The notes beneath the pieces were generated by a model. It saw nothing but the letters and a program-made list of their open reading frames with translations, did no database searches and had not been told where the DNA came from. Shown here in pieces: positions 54,901 to 63,533 of a DNA stretch of 64,000 bases; position 1 is the stretch's first letter, and every line of letters begins with the position of its first letter. The stretch comes from Mya arenaria (Eukaryota > Mollusca > Bivalvia > Myida > Myidae), in assembly GCF_026914265.1 (NCBI RefSeq), contig NC_069135.1, positions 35,039,756 to 35,103,755 of the forward strand, given 5' to 3'. A program made the position numbers and the translations under genes.

Positions 54901-56191
54901 ATGTACAGGAACGATCAAACCTCTTCTGCATGAAAGCGGTGGAAGTTTCAAAGCTTTTAATCTTTCAGTATATGATATGTTTCTTTTAAAATACACCAGC
55001 TTGATTGCCCTTTTCTGAACTCTTTCTATTGCTTCAATGTTTTTTTTCAATGTCTTTTATGAATATTGGGTGCCATAAAATAATTCCATATTCTAGATGT
55101 GATTGTAGAACTGTCTTGCAAAGCTTGTGAAAGGATTTTTTAGTTGTTAAAAAATTTAAAGTCATTCCAAGATCTCATTCTTTTTTGGCATATTGATAAA
55201 ATGTTTGTGCCAGCTTGTGTTTGACTAATCTCTGATTCAGAGTTGACCATTCCATAAAGCTTAGTATCATCAGCTGATGATACTAAGCTTTATGGAATGG
55301 TCAATTCTGATGATCAGGAAAGAGACATATTATGCTCAGTATAGATTCTTCAAAGAATCACCGACCTTGAGTTGACCAATATAAACTATTTATGATCGAT
55401 AAAGAAGGCTTTAATCCTAAAGTAAACCTTGGAGGAAAAGTGTGCCTGGTGTGGGGCTCGAACCCACGACTGTCGGAACACTCGCACGAAGCTCTAACCA
55501 ACTGAGCTAACTGGGGGCTGGTTCCAGCCCACACACACTACATGCCTCTCCCAATTAACCTTTTAGGCCGACGGAGGCACTCCTGCCATTTACCACTGCC
55601 AACGGTAAAGTATTCCCCATTATTTATACAGACCAAACCTAGCTTACCATTTAGTCTTAGGAATAAACATGTGTGATCTTTTATTAAGCAGTTAATTAGC
55701 GCGTCTTGCTTCGCCAACAGCTGGTCTCAAACTCTCAAGAGATCTGCTCACAGATTATTTGTAAACTGGTCAAATAGTGTACTTGCACTACAATCCTACT
55801 AAGTAAATGTCAATTTATACTATAGGATCGAAGTTTAACAAGCAGTCTTGAATGTGCTGCAGTATCGGAAATTTTCTGAAGTTGATATTGCATCATTAAT
55901 TATTATTATAAATGTTGTTGAAATGGTGAAAAAAGGAATTTGAGTATGGTCACAACACATTTCTTCGTCACTTGTATCATTTAATTGGATCCATTGTGGT
56001 ACCACTTCTGTCTTACCGGTATTTTTACTTGCCCCACCCGCAAATATTTCTAAGTGACCTTCATTTTTTCAAGTAAATTAAGACAAATTAAGACAGATAA
56101 AACTATTCCAAATACTTACAAATACAATTGGGTTTCCACTTTCATCAACCTCAACTGTCCTTGTGTTTGCACTACTCTGAGAACCTCCCAT
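48946..56191 (-). CDS. CHCHD3: MIC19/CHCHD3-like MICOS subunit (gene overview)
   Basis: Six exons on minus: 56120-56191, 54333-54399, 53157-53248, 52467-52537, 49762-49897, 48946-48975. All GT-AG and phase-consistent, giving about 155 residues. The start MGGSQSSANTR fits an N-myristoylation signal, as in vertebrate MIC19, whose protein organises cristae on the inner mitochondrial membrane. The middle keeps a short charged helical region, and HKIKAEEF then AVEEVEAKF precedes the CHCH segment. Vertebrate MIC19 is about 227 residues; the central coiled coil is largely missing between exons 3 and 4. Only three of four CX9C cysteines are present. MIC25/CHCHD6 is the main alternative name; invertebrates usually have one gene for both. 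Confidence 0.85.
49556..49740 (-). repeat. tRNA-derived SINE, copy 2 (head truncated), with (AAAT)n
   Basis: Central body 49583-49672 matches 17463-17560. The head is replaced by a (AAAT)n tract at about 49707-49733. In MIC19 intron 48976-49761, adjacent to exon 5. Confidence 0.7.
49762..49897 (-). CDS. CHCHD3: MIC19 exon 5: CHCH segment
   Basis: Phase 2 to 0. Encodes KQTGSPVCQDLQQEVYNCYQ, then EHYKESLRCSTQVKAFTQAV. The first CX9C pair is intact (CQDLQQEVYNC); the second starts CSTQVKAFTQ but has Ala where the fourth Cys belongs. In MIC19 these cysteines form the disulfides made by the MIA40 import pathway. A decayed copy of this exon lies just upstream at 49951-50027. Confidence 0.88.
49951..50027 (-). 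pseudogene. decayed tandem copy of the MIC19 CHCH exon 5' part
   Basis: Matches 49831-49912 at an offset of about 120 bases: the acceptor (CTGTTTCAG then TAAGCAG), CCCCTGTGT and GAGCAC are kept. About eight bases are lost, shifting the frame, and the first CX9C cysteine codon is now Ser. Not a usable exon. Confidence 0.75.
50028..51056. other. MIC19 intron 4 (part), no gene
   Basis: ATTTTACCAGTGCAGGGCTT at about 50250 recurs at about 53098 near exon 3, a short shared repeat. Otherwise nothing recognised. Confidence 0.45.
51057..51228. mobile_element. MITE-like element, family B, copy 2
   Basis: Ends TAAGGGCAATTCCA and TGGAATAGCCCTAA, with TTTAAACATATAACCCCC and a poly-C tract. Relative of 2203-2384, inside MIC19 intron 4. 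Confidence 0.75.
51385..51712. mobile_element. foldback MITE, family E, copy 2
   Basis: CCTCAGCCATTTTCC and GAGGTTGTTTTCG-AAATGGCCAATGAG ends, plus an internal TTGATTGCCAGTGAAGTGTA identical to 45k copy 44819-45153. More diverged than copy 1. Confidence 0.65.
52087..52262. mobile_element. Tc-like MITE, copy 2 (degraded)
   Basis: AGTAGAAACTAGCTATGG start and the internal CCAACAACTTCGACACAGCC align with 43914-44088. The right end is eroded. Confidence 0.45.
52467..52537 (-). CDS. CHCHD3: MIC19 exon 4: end of helical region
   Basis: Phase 0 to 2. Encodes HSENHKIKAEEFARAVEEVE and AKF; the EEVEAKF run is identical to the vertebrate sequence. Donor gtgagt. Between this and exon 3 (52538-53156) I found no in-frame exon for the missing central coil. 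Confidence 0.85.
53157..53248 (-). CDS. CHCHD3: MIC19 exon 3: charged helix
   Basis: Phase 1 to 0. Acceptor tttttcag; encodes GVPEGMALSREQVEAMRRQI then ENEYRQRIIDT, aligning with the start of the coiled region in vertebrate MIC19. Donor gtgagt. Confidence 0.8.
53338..53656 (+). mobile_element. MITE-like element, family D, copy 3
   Basis: Bounded by CAGTGACTTTTTTGG and AAAAAAAATCACTG. Collinear with 5596-5926 over its length. It lies in MIC19 intron 2. Confidence 0.7.
54333..54399 (-). CDS. CHCHD3: MIC19 exon 2
   Basis: Acceptor ttttttccag; encodes LTGNVHRRLQGLPESQEKDV and QQ. Phase 0 to 1. The NV-RRL pattern corresponds to ENVIDRMK in vertebrates. Donor gttaga is weak. Confidence 0.65.
54880..55273 (-). 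mobile_element. LINE reverse-transcriptase remnant (C-terminal part)
   Basis: On minus, frames with shifts and stops read ADDTKLYGMVNSESEISQT, CQKRMRSWND, HLEYGIILWHP, IERVQKRAIKLVYF and ERLKALKLPPLSCRRG. These are the usual landmarks of a CR1/Jockey-like reverse transcriptase from the catalytic xADD box to the thumb. Heavily decayed. The minus open frame at 54604-54882 may continue it, but I cannot confirm. In MIC19 intron 1. Confidence 0.75.
55243..55304. repeat. 62-bp perfect palindrome
   Basis: Arms 55243-55273 and 55274-55304 are exact reverse complements with no spacer. The centre is ATCATCAGCTGATGAT. Each arm, read outward, codes ADDTKLYGMVN of a reverse transcriptase. Confidence 0.95.
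55274..55340 (+). mobile_element. second, oppositely oriented reverse-transcriptase fragment
   Basis: On + the right arm reads ADDTKLYGMVNSDDQERDIL, which differs from the minus copy after NS. It is a separate copy fused head-to-head at the catalytic box. Confidence 0.65.
55441..55520 (-). repeat. tRNA-like SINE head
   Basis: Minus strand: A box TAGCTCAGTTGG and B box GGTTCGAGCCC, both perfect, but the acceptor stem does not pair, so a tRNA-derived retroposon or relic is more likely than a tRNA gene. In MIC19 intron 1. Confidence 0.6.
56120..56191 (-). CDS. CHCHD3: MIC19 exon 1: start codon and N-terminus
   Basis: ATG at 56191-56189, then MGGSQSSANTRTVEVDESGN and PIVF, with donor gtaagt. 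Gly2 and Ser6 suit myristoylation, as known for CHCHD3. The VEVDESGNPIV stretch aligns with the family's N-terminal segment. The promoter region just right of 56191 is not evident by motif. Confidence 0.85.
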
Positions 56192-56635
56192 ATTAGAAAA
56201 TTAAATTGTGTCCGAAATACTTTACTGTTTACACCGGAAGTGGCCACCAAGCATAGTTAGTTATAACGGCATTCACAAAATGTCGCTAAAATCATTTTCT
56301 TTTAAACTAACTTAGATCTACAGTATAGTTCAGGGCTTTCAAATTTTATTTTTTGTTTATATGAAAATTGAAAAAAAGAAGTTTTTAAACAGCGAAGTTT
56401 TCATCTTCAGATAAATTAGCTTACTTATGGACAATAATAACCAGACCACACCAAATACACAAAATCAGGCGATGTTTAAAACAACATAATTATCACCCGG
56501 TATATGACACCCCACAAAGTAGCGGCACGTTTTTTGGGGGACAGTTTGGTATTATTGAAAGTGTGTTAATTTGGGTAAACCCTTTTCGGCTCTGTGATGC
56601 GTGTTGAGTGGTGATTTTCAGACAAATTGACGGGG

Positions 56636-57290
56636 TACACTCAAAAGCCCCCCCTATCAAAAGCCCCCCGTTCAAAAGCCCCCCCTATCAAAAGCCCCCC
56701 GTTCAAAAGCCCCCCCTCAAAATGGGCAAGTGGTTCAAAAGCCCCCCCACTAAAAAAATAAATACATATATATATATTTTTATAACATTTTTTTTAAATA
56801 TTATGATGAAATTTAATATAACCATTAATATATATATATGTTTTTTTCAATGGTCACTTTTTTTAGTTTGAGTTGAGCCAGATCAAACACACCGTTCACT
56901 TGCTGATTACCAAGTCAATATGCTAATATTCTATCAATATGCTAATATTCTATCCAAATGAAACTCCAAGCTACTTGGTGTTTCGTCAGGAATAAGATTT
57001 CCAACAAAAAATTGACCCGAAAGCACTAAAGCACTAAAGTAGCCTAATTTATCGAATTAGTGCAGGAAATTAACGTAAAATAGGGTTAAAATGTCTGATC
57101 TGGATCTACTCAATAAAATATGACAACATTCTTCAATTGGTTTAAACTTATGGAACAAAATTATATTGAGGGGGGGCTTTTGAACGGGGGGGCTTTTGAT
57201 AGGGGGGGCTTTTGAACGGGGGGGCTTTTGATAGGGGGGGCTTTTGAACGGGGGGCTTTTGATAGGGGGGGCTTTTGATAGACACTCAAA
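56636..57290. mobile_element. foldback element with tandem-repeat arms
   Basis: Left arm 56641-56749: about seven units of CAAAAGCCCCCCCTAT or CAAAAGCCCCCCGTT. Right arm 57171-57281: the inverse (GGGGGGGCTTTTGATAG, GGGGGGCTTTTGAACG). CAAATTGACGG flanks both sides (about 56633 and 57288), a possible 11-bp target duplication. The centre of about 420 bp is AT-rich and non-coding. Confidence 0.8.
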
Positions 57291-57403
57291 TTGACGGCTT
57301 CATTTGAAGATTCATAAATAACAATCGCGAGTAAAAAGGTAAGTTATTGCTGTAAGTATTAAAGAAGTCCAAATTAATAGAACTTTACACTCTGATATCA
57401 TTA

Positions 57404-57620
57404 ATGATGGGTGAGTTTCCTTGTGCTATATGTGCTGTTGACTGTAGTAGTGATCAATGCATACATTGCTCTAATTGTAGGAATTGGGTTCATGCTAAAT
57501 GTTCTGAATTGTCCGAGCAAGACCTTAAGTCATGGAATGCCAAAAACCTCAAATTTGTTTGTAAATAGTGTGCATATAGTGGATTATCATATGATGCCGG
57601 AGCTGCACTTGCAAGGTAAG
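57404..57620 (+). pseudogene. PHD-finger-like fragment with in-frame stop, probably transposon-derived
   Basis: ATG at 57404 opens MMGEFPCAICAVDCSSDQ, then CIHCSNCRNWVHAKC and LKFVCK before TAG at 57566. The frame resumes CAYSGLSYDAGAALAR up to a donor-like AG/GTAAGT near 57617. The spacing CxxC...CxxC...WVHxxC...C-x2-C is that of a PHD zinc finger, with the stop inside the last cysteine pair. Similar short PHD modules are common in transposon-related proteins of molluscs and cnidarians (general knowledge). Alternative: a readthrough or sequencing-error gene. Confidence 0.55.
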
Positions 57621-57650
57621 TACCTGTTATATTGAAGGAGTAGACAGATC

Positions 57651-57793
57651 GGTCCGTAGTAACATCCACTGACGGTCTGTCCTCTGTGGTTTTACCAAGG
57701 ACCAACGGCCGAAAACCGGGACAACGCAAACGCCCGGTTAATGTCCGCACAACCAGCATTAAGCGCCCACGTACGTCAGAAGACTCAGACTAG
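57651..57793 (+). pseudogene. basic open segment following the PHD-like fragment
   Basis: Frame reads TDRSVVTSTDGLSSVVLP, then RTNGRKPGQRKRPVNVRTT and KRPRTSEDSD before TAG at 57791. GC-rich, Lys/Arg-rich, unlike neighbouring DNA. Probably the next piece of the same relic; I see no convincing splice joining them. Confidence 0.35.
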
Positions 57794-58407
57794 TCCAAAC
57801 ACATTGCAGACACTGGAAATGCAGGCTATTATTTCTAATGCACCATGCAAAACCATAAAAAATAAAGTATTTTAACTTTAACTGTTTGATTTCAACGATG
57901 AAGATATCTACATAGTTAATAATAAATATTGCACATAATAATGAAACATAATTCAATTCGGGCAACATTTTTGCCATGCACATATGAACTTAGGAAACAA
58001 CAACTTTCTTTTCTTCATGGTCATATATACGCATGGTGCATTCGAAGGTAATTATTAGTATATTCTTATAACTCAATCTCAATTTTATTGTTTGTATGTC
58101 TGACACATTTGTTTGTAACACAAGGTGAATTTTCAATGTACATTTACCATAGCTTTTGTCATTAACATGTATATGTCTTTGTCAATGATTCAAATACATA
58201 TTGTAAGTTGTAATCATTTTATTTTGTATTTGCAGCGTTCAATATTTCATGTATTTTTATTATGTGTATGACTTATGTTTTGTGCAGCCTTCCATGTTCG
58301 ATGTTAATCAAATGTATATGTCATGTATGTAGAGAAATGATGAAAAATAAAATAAAAATATAGTATTAAGTTAACTGTACATATTTGTCATGTTCTTACT
58401 TCACCTT

Positions 58408-58880
58408 AAACATATCAATAAATCGTATTTCGGTTGAGAACAGGAGAATACTCTTATTGGCTAAATATTTAAAGGAAATTCTTTTGTCAAAAAACTCATT
58501 ATTTCTAGATATAATTTATAGTTTTTGGCAATAATGTGTAAAATCATCAAATATATATGAATATTAAAAATAAATACAATAGCAAGCGTCTTTCGGTAAA
58601 TTTCTATCATGTTTACTCCAGTTTAACCATATCCATAAATCGTATTTCGGTTGATGACGGGAGATAACTCTATTTGACTAAAAAAGGGAAATTCTTTTGT
58701 CAATAAAGTCATTATTTTTGAATATTTTTTTTATAATTTTGGCTACAATGCGTATAATCATTATATATACAAGAGTATTTAAAAATAAATGCATTAGAAG
58801 GCGTCTTTCGGTAACTTTCATGCGTAGTTCGGTAATTTTATCCGTCTTTCGGTAAATAATCGTATTTCGGTAAGTCTAGG
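58408..58880. repeat. tandem duplication, unit 220 bp, with repeated TTCGGTAA motifs
   Basis: CATATC(A/C)ATAAATCGTATTTCGG starts at about 58408 and 58628 and is followed by matching text (GGAAATTCTTTTGTCAA). CGTCTTTCGGTAA-type motifs recur at about 58590, 58802, 58820, 58840 and 58865. Confidence 0.75.
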
Positions 58881-59833
58881 GACCCATCAATCCGGACATT
58901 TCACAAACGCTTCAAAATTATACGCAGCGGTTAACCCCCTTATTGGCAAAGCAATTATGACCCCTGTGTTCCCAAAAGGGGTAATGGTATTTATACAGCA
59001 ACGATTCCTAATGTGAAGTTCAAAAGTTCAGGGGTTTCTAACTTTCAATGTGATCATACCTAGACTTTTACATTTCTTAAGTGTTAACGGCTTTATTTTA
59101 AGACTATGTATGGCTTAAAATGGTCAATACTCGCTCTGTCGGCCTGGAAATAGCCTGCCGAAATTATTTTTTTAGCACATGAGGCAATATAAACGTGAAT
59201 TAGTGGTCCCTTAACTTTCAGAGAGCAATACCGGAAACTTTGAAAATCCAGTACTACTTTTCTCTCCCGTCTATATATGCTTCACATCGGACACGTTAAA
59301 ACATGGGAACCATTCGAAACACGAGTAATGGTTTTTCATCCTGCAAGCAGCTTAGTCGTTGTTTACCACTTTGCCACCTCTTCTTCACACAAATACCTCC
59401 AAATTAAAACAACAGCAACAATGCGAGTGCGGGGAATGGGGTACTACTAACAACACCACAAAAGCAGACGGCAACTGGTCTCAGATGTTGTCCTTCATAA
59501 AGGAAGTTGTGGAATCGTCAAATCGACTTTCTGAGTTCTTTGGAACCATTTCATTTTTAATTTTGCAATTTTATTCAGGGTTTGTTATGTCAAATACACC
59601 TTTTTTATTGCAGTCGAAAATAGTAAATGTCTATACTTCTTATCTTTATGAGGAATGCTATCAGTAATAAGCTTTTTGGACCAGACACAAAGATATCAAA
59701 ATAAAACATGTTAATAGTTGTCGTTTATTAAAAAACAAATACTGATTACATTTGGCCAAGGAGCTTTTCTGAAAGTCCCGTTACCCTTCCTTTAAAACCA
59801 TGAATTTAATTTAATTTAAAAAAAAAAACACGT
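58881..59833. other. intergenic sequence between MIC19 side and the right-edge gene
   Basis: No gene recognised. The plus open frame at 59359 (102 codons) has no familiar protein. A (CAA)n tract lies near 59868-59888, just past this stretch. Confidence 0.45.
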
Positions 59834-59839
59834 TTTATT
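59834..59839 (-). terminator. candidate polyadenylation signal of the right-edge gene
   Basis: TTTATT on + is AATAAA on minus, about 175 bases beyond the stop codon at 60011-60013. Confidence 0.35.
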
Positions 59840-60010
59840 TACATACACATTAGAACAGAAGACTAAACAACAACAACAACAACAACAAAACATATATGCT
59901 TTGGCATTAAAATCAAAAAATCAATTTATAACATAGTTTTTTGTAGAATAAGAGTCATGATATTTAAATCTATAATACTGCTAAAACGATTGTCTGTGTT
60001 GCGTTGACGC

Positions 60011-60075
60011 TTAACTTCTGGGTGCGTTGCCCACGCCAAGGACTGTCTTGTACGACCCGATGCCGTATTTCCCGA
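60011..60075 (-). CDS. right-edge gene, terminal exon
   Basis: Acceptor tctattttcag; phase 1 start gives FGKYGIGSYKTVLGVGNAPR, Ser and TAA at 60013-60011. Another frame of the same region is open longer on minus (59970-60182), but it ignores the splice site. Confidence 0.68.
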
Positions 60076-63000
60076 CTGAAAATAGATACACGTGCATCAA
60101 ATATATCTTTATATTTTTTAAGAAAGTGATGATAGGAATAGTGACTTATAAATTGATTTGGAAGACAAACCCATACTAACAATACTCAATAGATATTCGT
60201 GCGAATATTTTTTATATATCAAAGTTTAATTTTATGATTTTATAGAATCATAAGTATACTGAGCATAGCTTCCTATAAAAAGTTACCAACGCGTTACTTA
60301 TTTATATATAAGTACTTCTAATATCTAAACTGAAAGAGCATGGTTATATGATAGCTAAATATATTTCTTTTTTCACATGCATGTGAAGCGGTTTATGCTA
60401 TAGACGTATTACGATATAAAATGTTAGAAAACGATACCAAAACTACAAAAGCAAATCTGTTTAAAACAAAAACGAAAACGCAATGTTATTGAAATGAAAT
60501 ATAGCTTTGACACAAAAGACATCCGTGGACGTACGCCAAGCCACTGAAAAAAACACTTTCCTGTGTCAAACTTTTCATTGAATGTATTAACCATTGTCCA
60601 ATAGAAACAGAACTGTTAGCATCGATACCCTTGATTTAATGGTTATAAATGCATTTTTGCGAATCGAATAAACAAACAACAACATTTAACGTTTGAAATC
60701 CGTTGGCCGCATGTTAGTTACTGCAACATGAAAAAATTAAAACATGGCTCTTTGCATTAAAGACAGGCATCTACTGAAAAGATCTACAATGACTCACTTT
60801 GTTTTGAAAAGTCGGACGATTTAGAATTTTTGCTCTCCTATTTGGAGGAATAAAATATATCTACTTCCGGTTAATGTTTAAGTATATAAAGCTGACTCAA
60901 AAATCTGTCCGACAAATCAAACAGCATGTAACTTTCTGGTACGTAAAACAACATCTAGACAAAAGGCACCCTTTCTACGCTGGCTCATTTTGCACATATA
61001 AAGCTACCTATTTCGGCATAAATCTTCGGGCCCGGGGCATTAGGCGTGGGTCGGCAAAAGAATATTTCCAAACTGAAAACATTGCACATTCAAACGTGTA
61101 CAGGAAGGAAAGGGTGGAAACTTTAAAAGCGGGCCCCAATTTCTCGGAAACTTCTTAAGCTTAACAGGCTTAAGTATCTTATTTCAATTAGCCAAAGTAC
61201 ATACTTAAATTGAATTTTGATAAATGAAAAATGGTTTATTGTGATTATCATAAAGCTAATTCCCATCTAAAGTATAAAAACTCTTAAAGAAGTAAATATT
61301 ACGCAAAATATTGAAAATGAAAACTAGTGAGCTTTGCTTAATCATGATATAAGAGACTTAAGAAGTTTCGAGAAATCGAGACCGGGCCCGAATTTCTCAG
61401 CAATTCTTAAGCGTAACTCACTTAAGTATCTTATTTCATTTAGCATAATTACTTACTTTAACACGATTTCATAAAACAAAAAGTATTTAATCTTTTTTAT
61501 CTCAAATATTATTTCCTTTTAAAGCCTTAAAACTCTTTAAAAAGAGAAAATTACACAATCAAGCGTGCTGAGTTTGATCCTGTTATAAGGCACTTAAGAT
61601 ATTCCAAGAAACTGGGGTCAGGTGTGTGTTTAATCTAAAAGCCAAAGAAAACACACTATTATGAAACAGTTGTGTGTTTTATGAAGCTAGCAAACCACAA
61701 ACATCAGTCACATTATCAAAGATTTGACTCGCGGTAAAACTAGAAAGTGTGCATTTACTTGAAGAAATCGCTGAATCTTAAGGCCACACCAAAATATTTG
61801 AGCGATTAAGATACATTGAAAATGTTCTTTAAACACATGGTAAAAAATAGTCCTAGCTGTCGCTTACATAAATGTTCTTATGTGTGTTTTTTTTGCATTT
61901 TTTGAAAAAAATAGGTTGAATGAAAGATGGACTTTAAAGCAGCCTTAGAATTTTTATGTCACCATATCACGTTTTCTTCCACAACGCACAAGTGGTTGAT
62001 TTTTTTCCATCTAGTTTTGAGGCACAATATTTTGCTTTTTTAAATTTTGTTTTGTTGCCATTCACACCAACCTTTTAACTGAATCTAATCTTAATATAAA
62101 ACGTGAAACAGTTTATTTGAATCCATGGATTCGAGAACAGTGCTTAAAACAAACACAATATGATCACAAGAAAATAATTAAAAAAAGAGATACTTACAGC
62201 TGGTAGGTTTGGGTCTTTCAATAAGCCAGTATCTGAATCCATCCCTCGCCCTCTGGTTGAAAGCGCTTCTGGTCGACTCCCTACTCACCGAGTTCCGGGG
62301 ACGTGTGTACATGTAACTGCCAGGCATGGCTCCCTGAAGCGCGTCTGCAATCAGATCATCGAATGTTTTGTCGCTCAGTTCGCTCGTCCGTCCGTATCCG
62401 CCTCGTGCATAATTTTGGCGATCTGCAATGACCGGGTCATCCGCGGTGAAGATTTGGTCAACCAATAAGGACCTCCACCATTGCAACCAGCTATACCGAA
62501 AACAACACTTTCACACTGCACACTGATGATACGGACGGAAGAACGAACGGACGGAAGACAAGCGAAGAAAGACATCATTGATGCGAGCACATTAGTAGAT
62601 GGCGATTCAAAATCGATGAAAGTGCAACTGTCCAAATAGATACGTAATAAAATTGTTTCTAAACGATATAAAGGTATTTATCATGATATTGACACACAAG
62701 CAAATAATGGAACTTATTAATGCAACAAAAACACTTTAAACGTATATGAGAGCATCACAAGCGGAACCCAATGCTCATCTGAAAGGGGGCATAACTCAAT
62801 CACTATCAAAGACAGAGTTATTGACTTTTCTGCACATGCGTGTATTGTAATTGTGATTTGTATACGAAGTTTCATTTAAATATCATAAATGCTTTAAGTT
62901 ATGACTGTGTTTCAAGTTTTTGCACGCCATTTATAGTTAACCAAGTATCCAAAACGTGCAATGCTTGTAAACTGGCTGTGGAAGGCAAACATTCGACAGT

Positions 63001-63477
63001 TTCCAAATTTCAGTTTTCATTTAGTTTTGTGCAAGGGTAATACATATATGTCATTTGCCATATGCGTTGGACTATTCAAGAGTTAAGTTGAAATGCTTTT
63101 TGAATATGAAAATGTGTTTGTACAAAATTTCCTGACTATTCAATTAACAATGTATTGCGTTGTCGTTATGATATATTGTCATGAAAAAAAATTGGGAAAA
63201 ATGAATGAATGGTGACATTAATTCACTTTATGGTTATAAAATTGTAAATAGACTTCTAAAAACGGAATTAATGACAACAAAGTCACAAGATGTTGATTTG
63301 TGGGTAGTGGCGAGCATTGTTGATTGTTGCCCCCTGAAACCATTTCTGTTCTTAGAACTTTCGCGTTGGAATACAAAGGCTTTTTTAACTAAATACTTTA
63401 AAGGCTTGAATCGTAAAACTTGCTAAGCTGAACGGATGCATATACATGTACATCATGCTTGCTCAAGACTGAACCTT

Positions 63478-63533
<56 letters not shown>

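Noticed and set aside
55441..55520. Functional tRNA gene
   Set aside because: A and B boxes are good but the acceptor stem does not pair and body sequence follows; SINE relic preferred. The same applies to 3330-3412, 12690-12775 and 30028-30105.
59359..59667. 102-codon + frame
   Set aside because: Composition and codons not coding-like; no homology recognised.
62375..62635. 86-codon minus frame overlapping the right-edge gene's exon
   Set aside because: It is out of frame with the phase-consistent exon and ends soon after the chosen acceptor.
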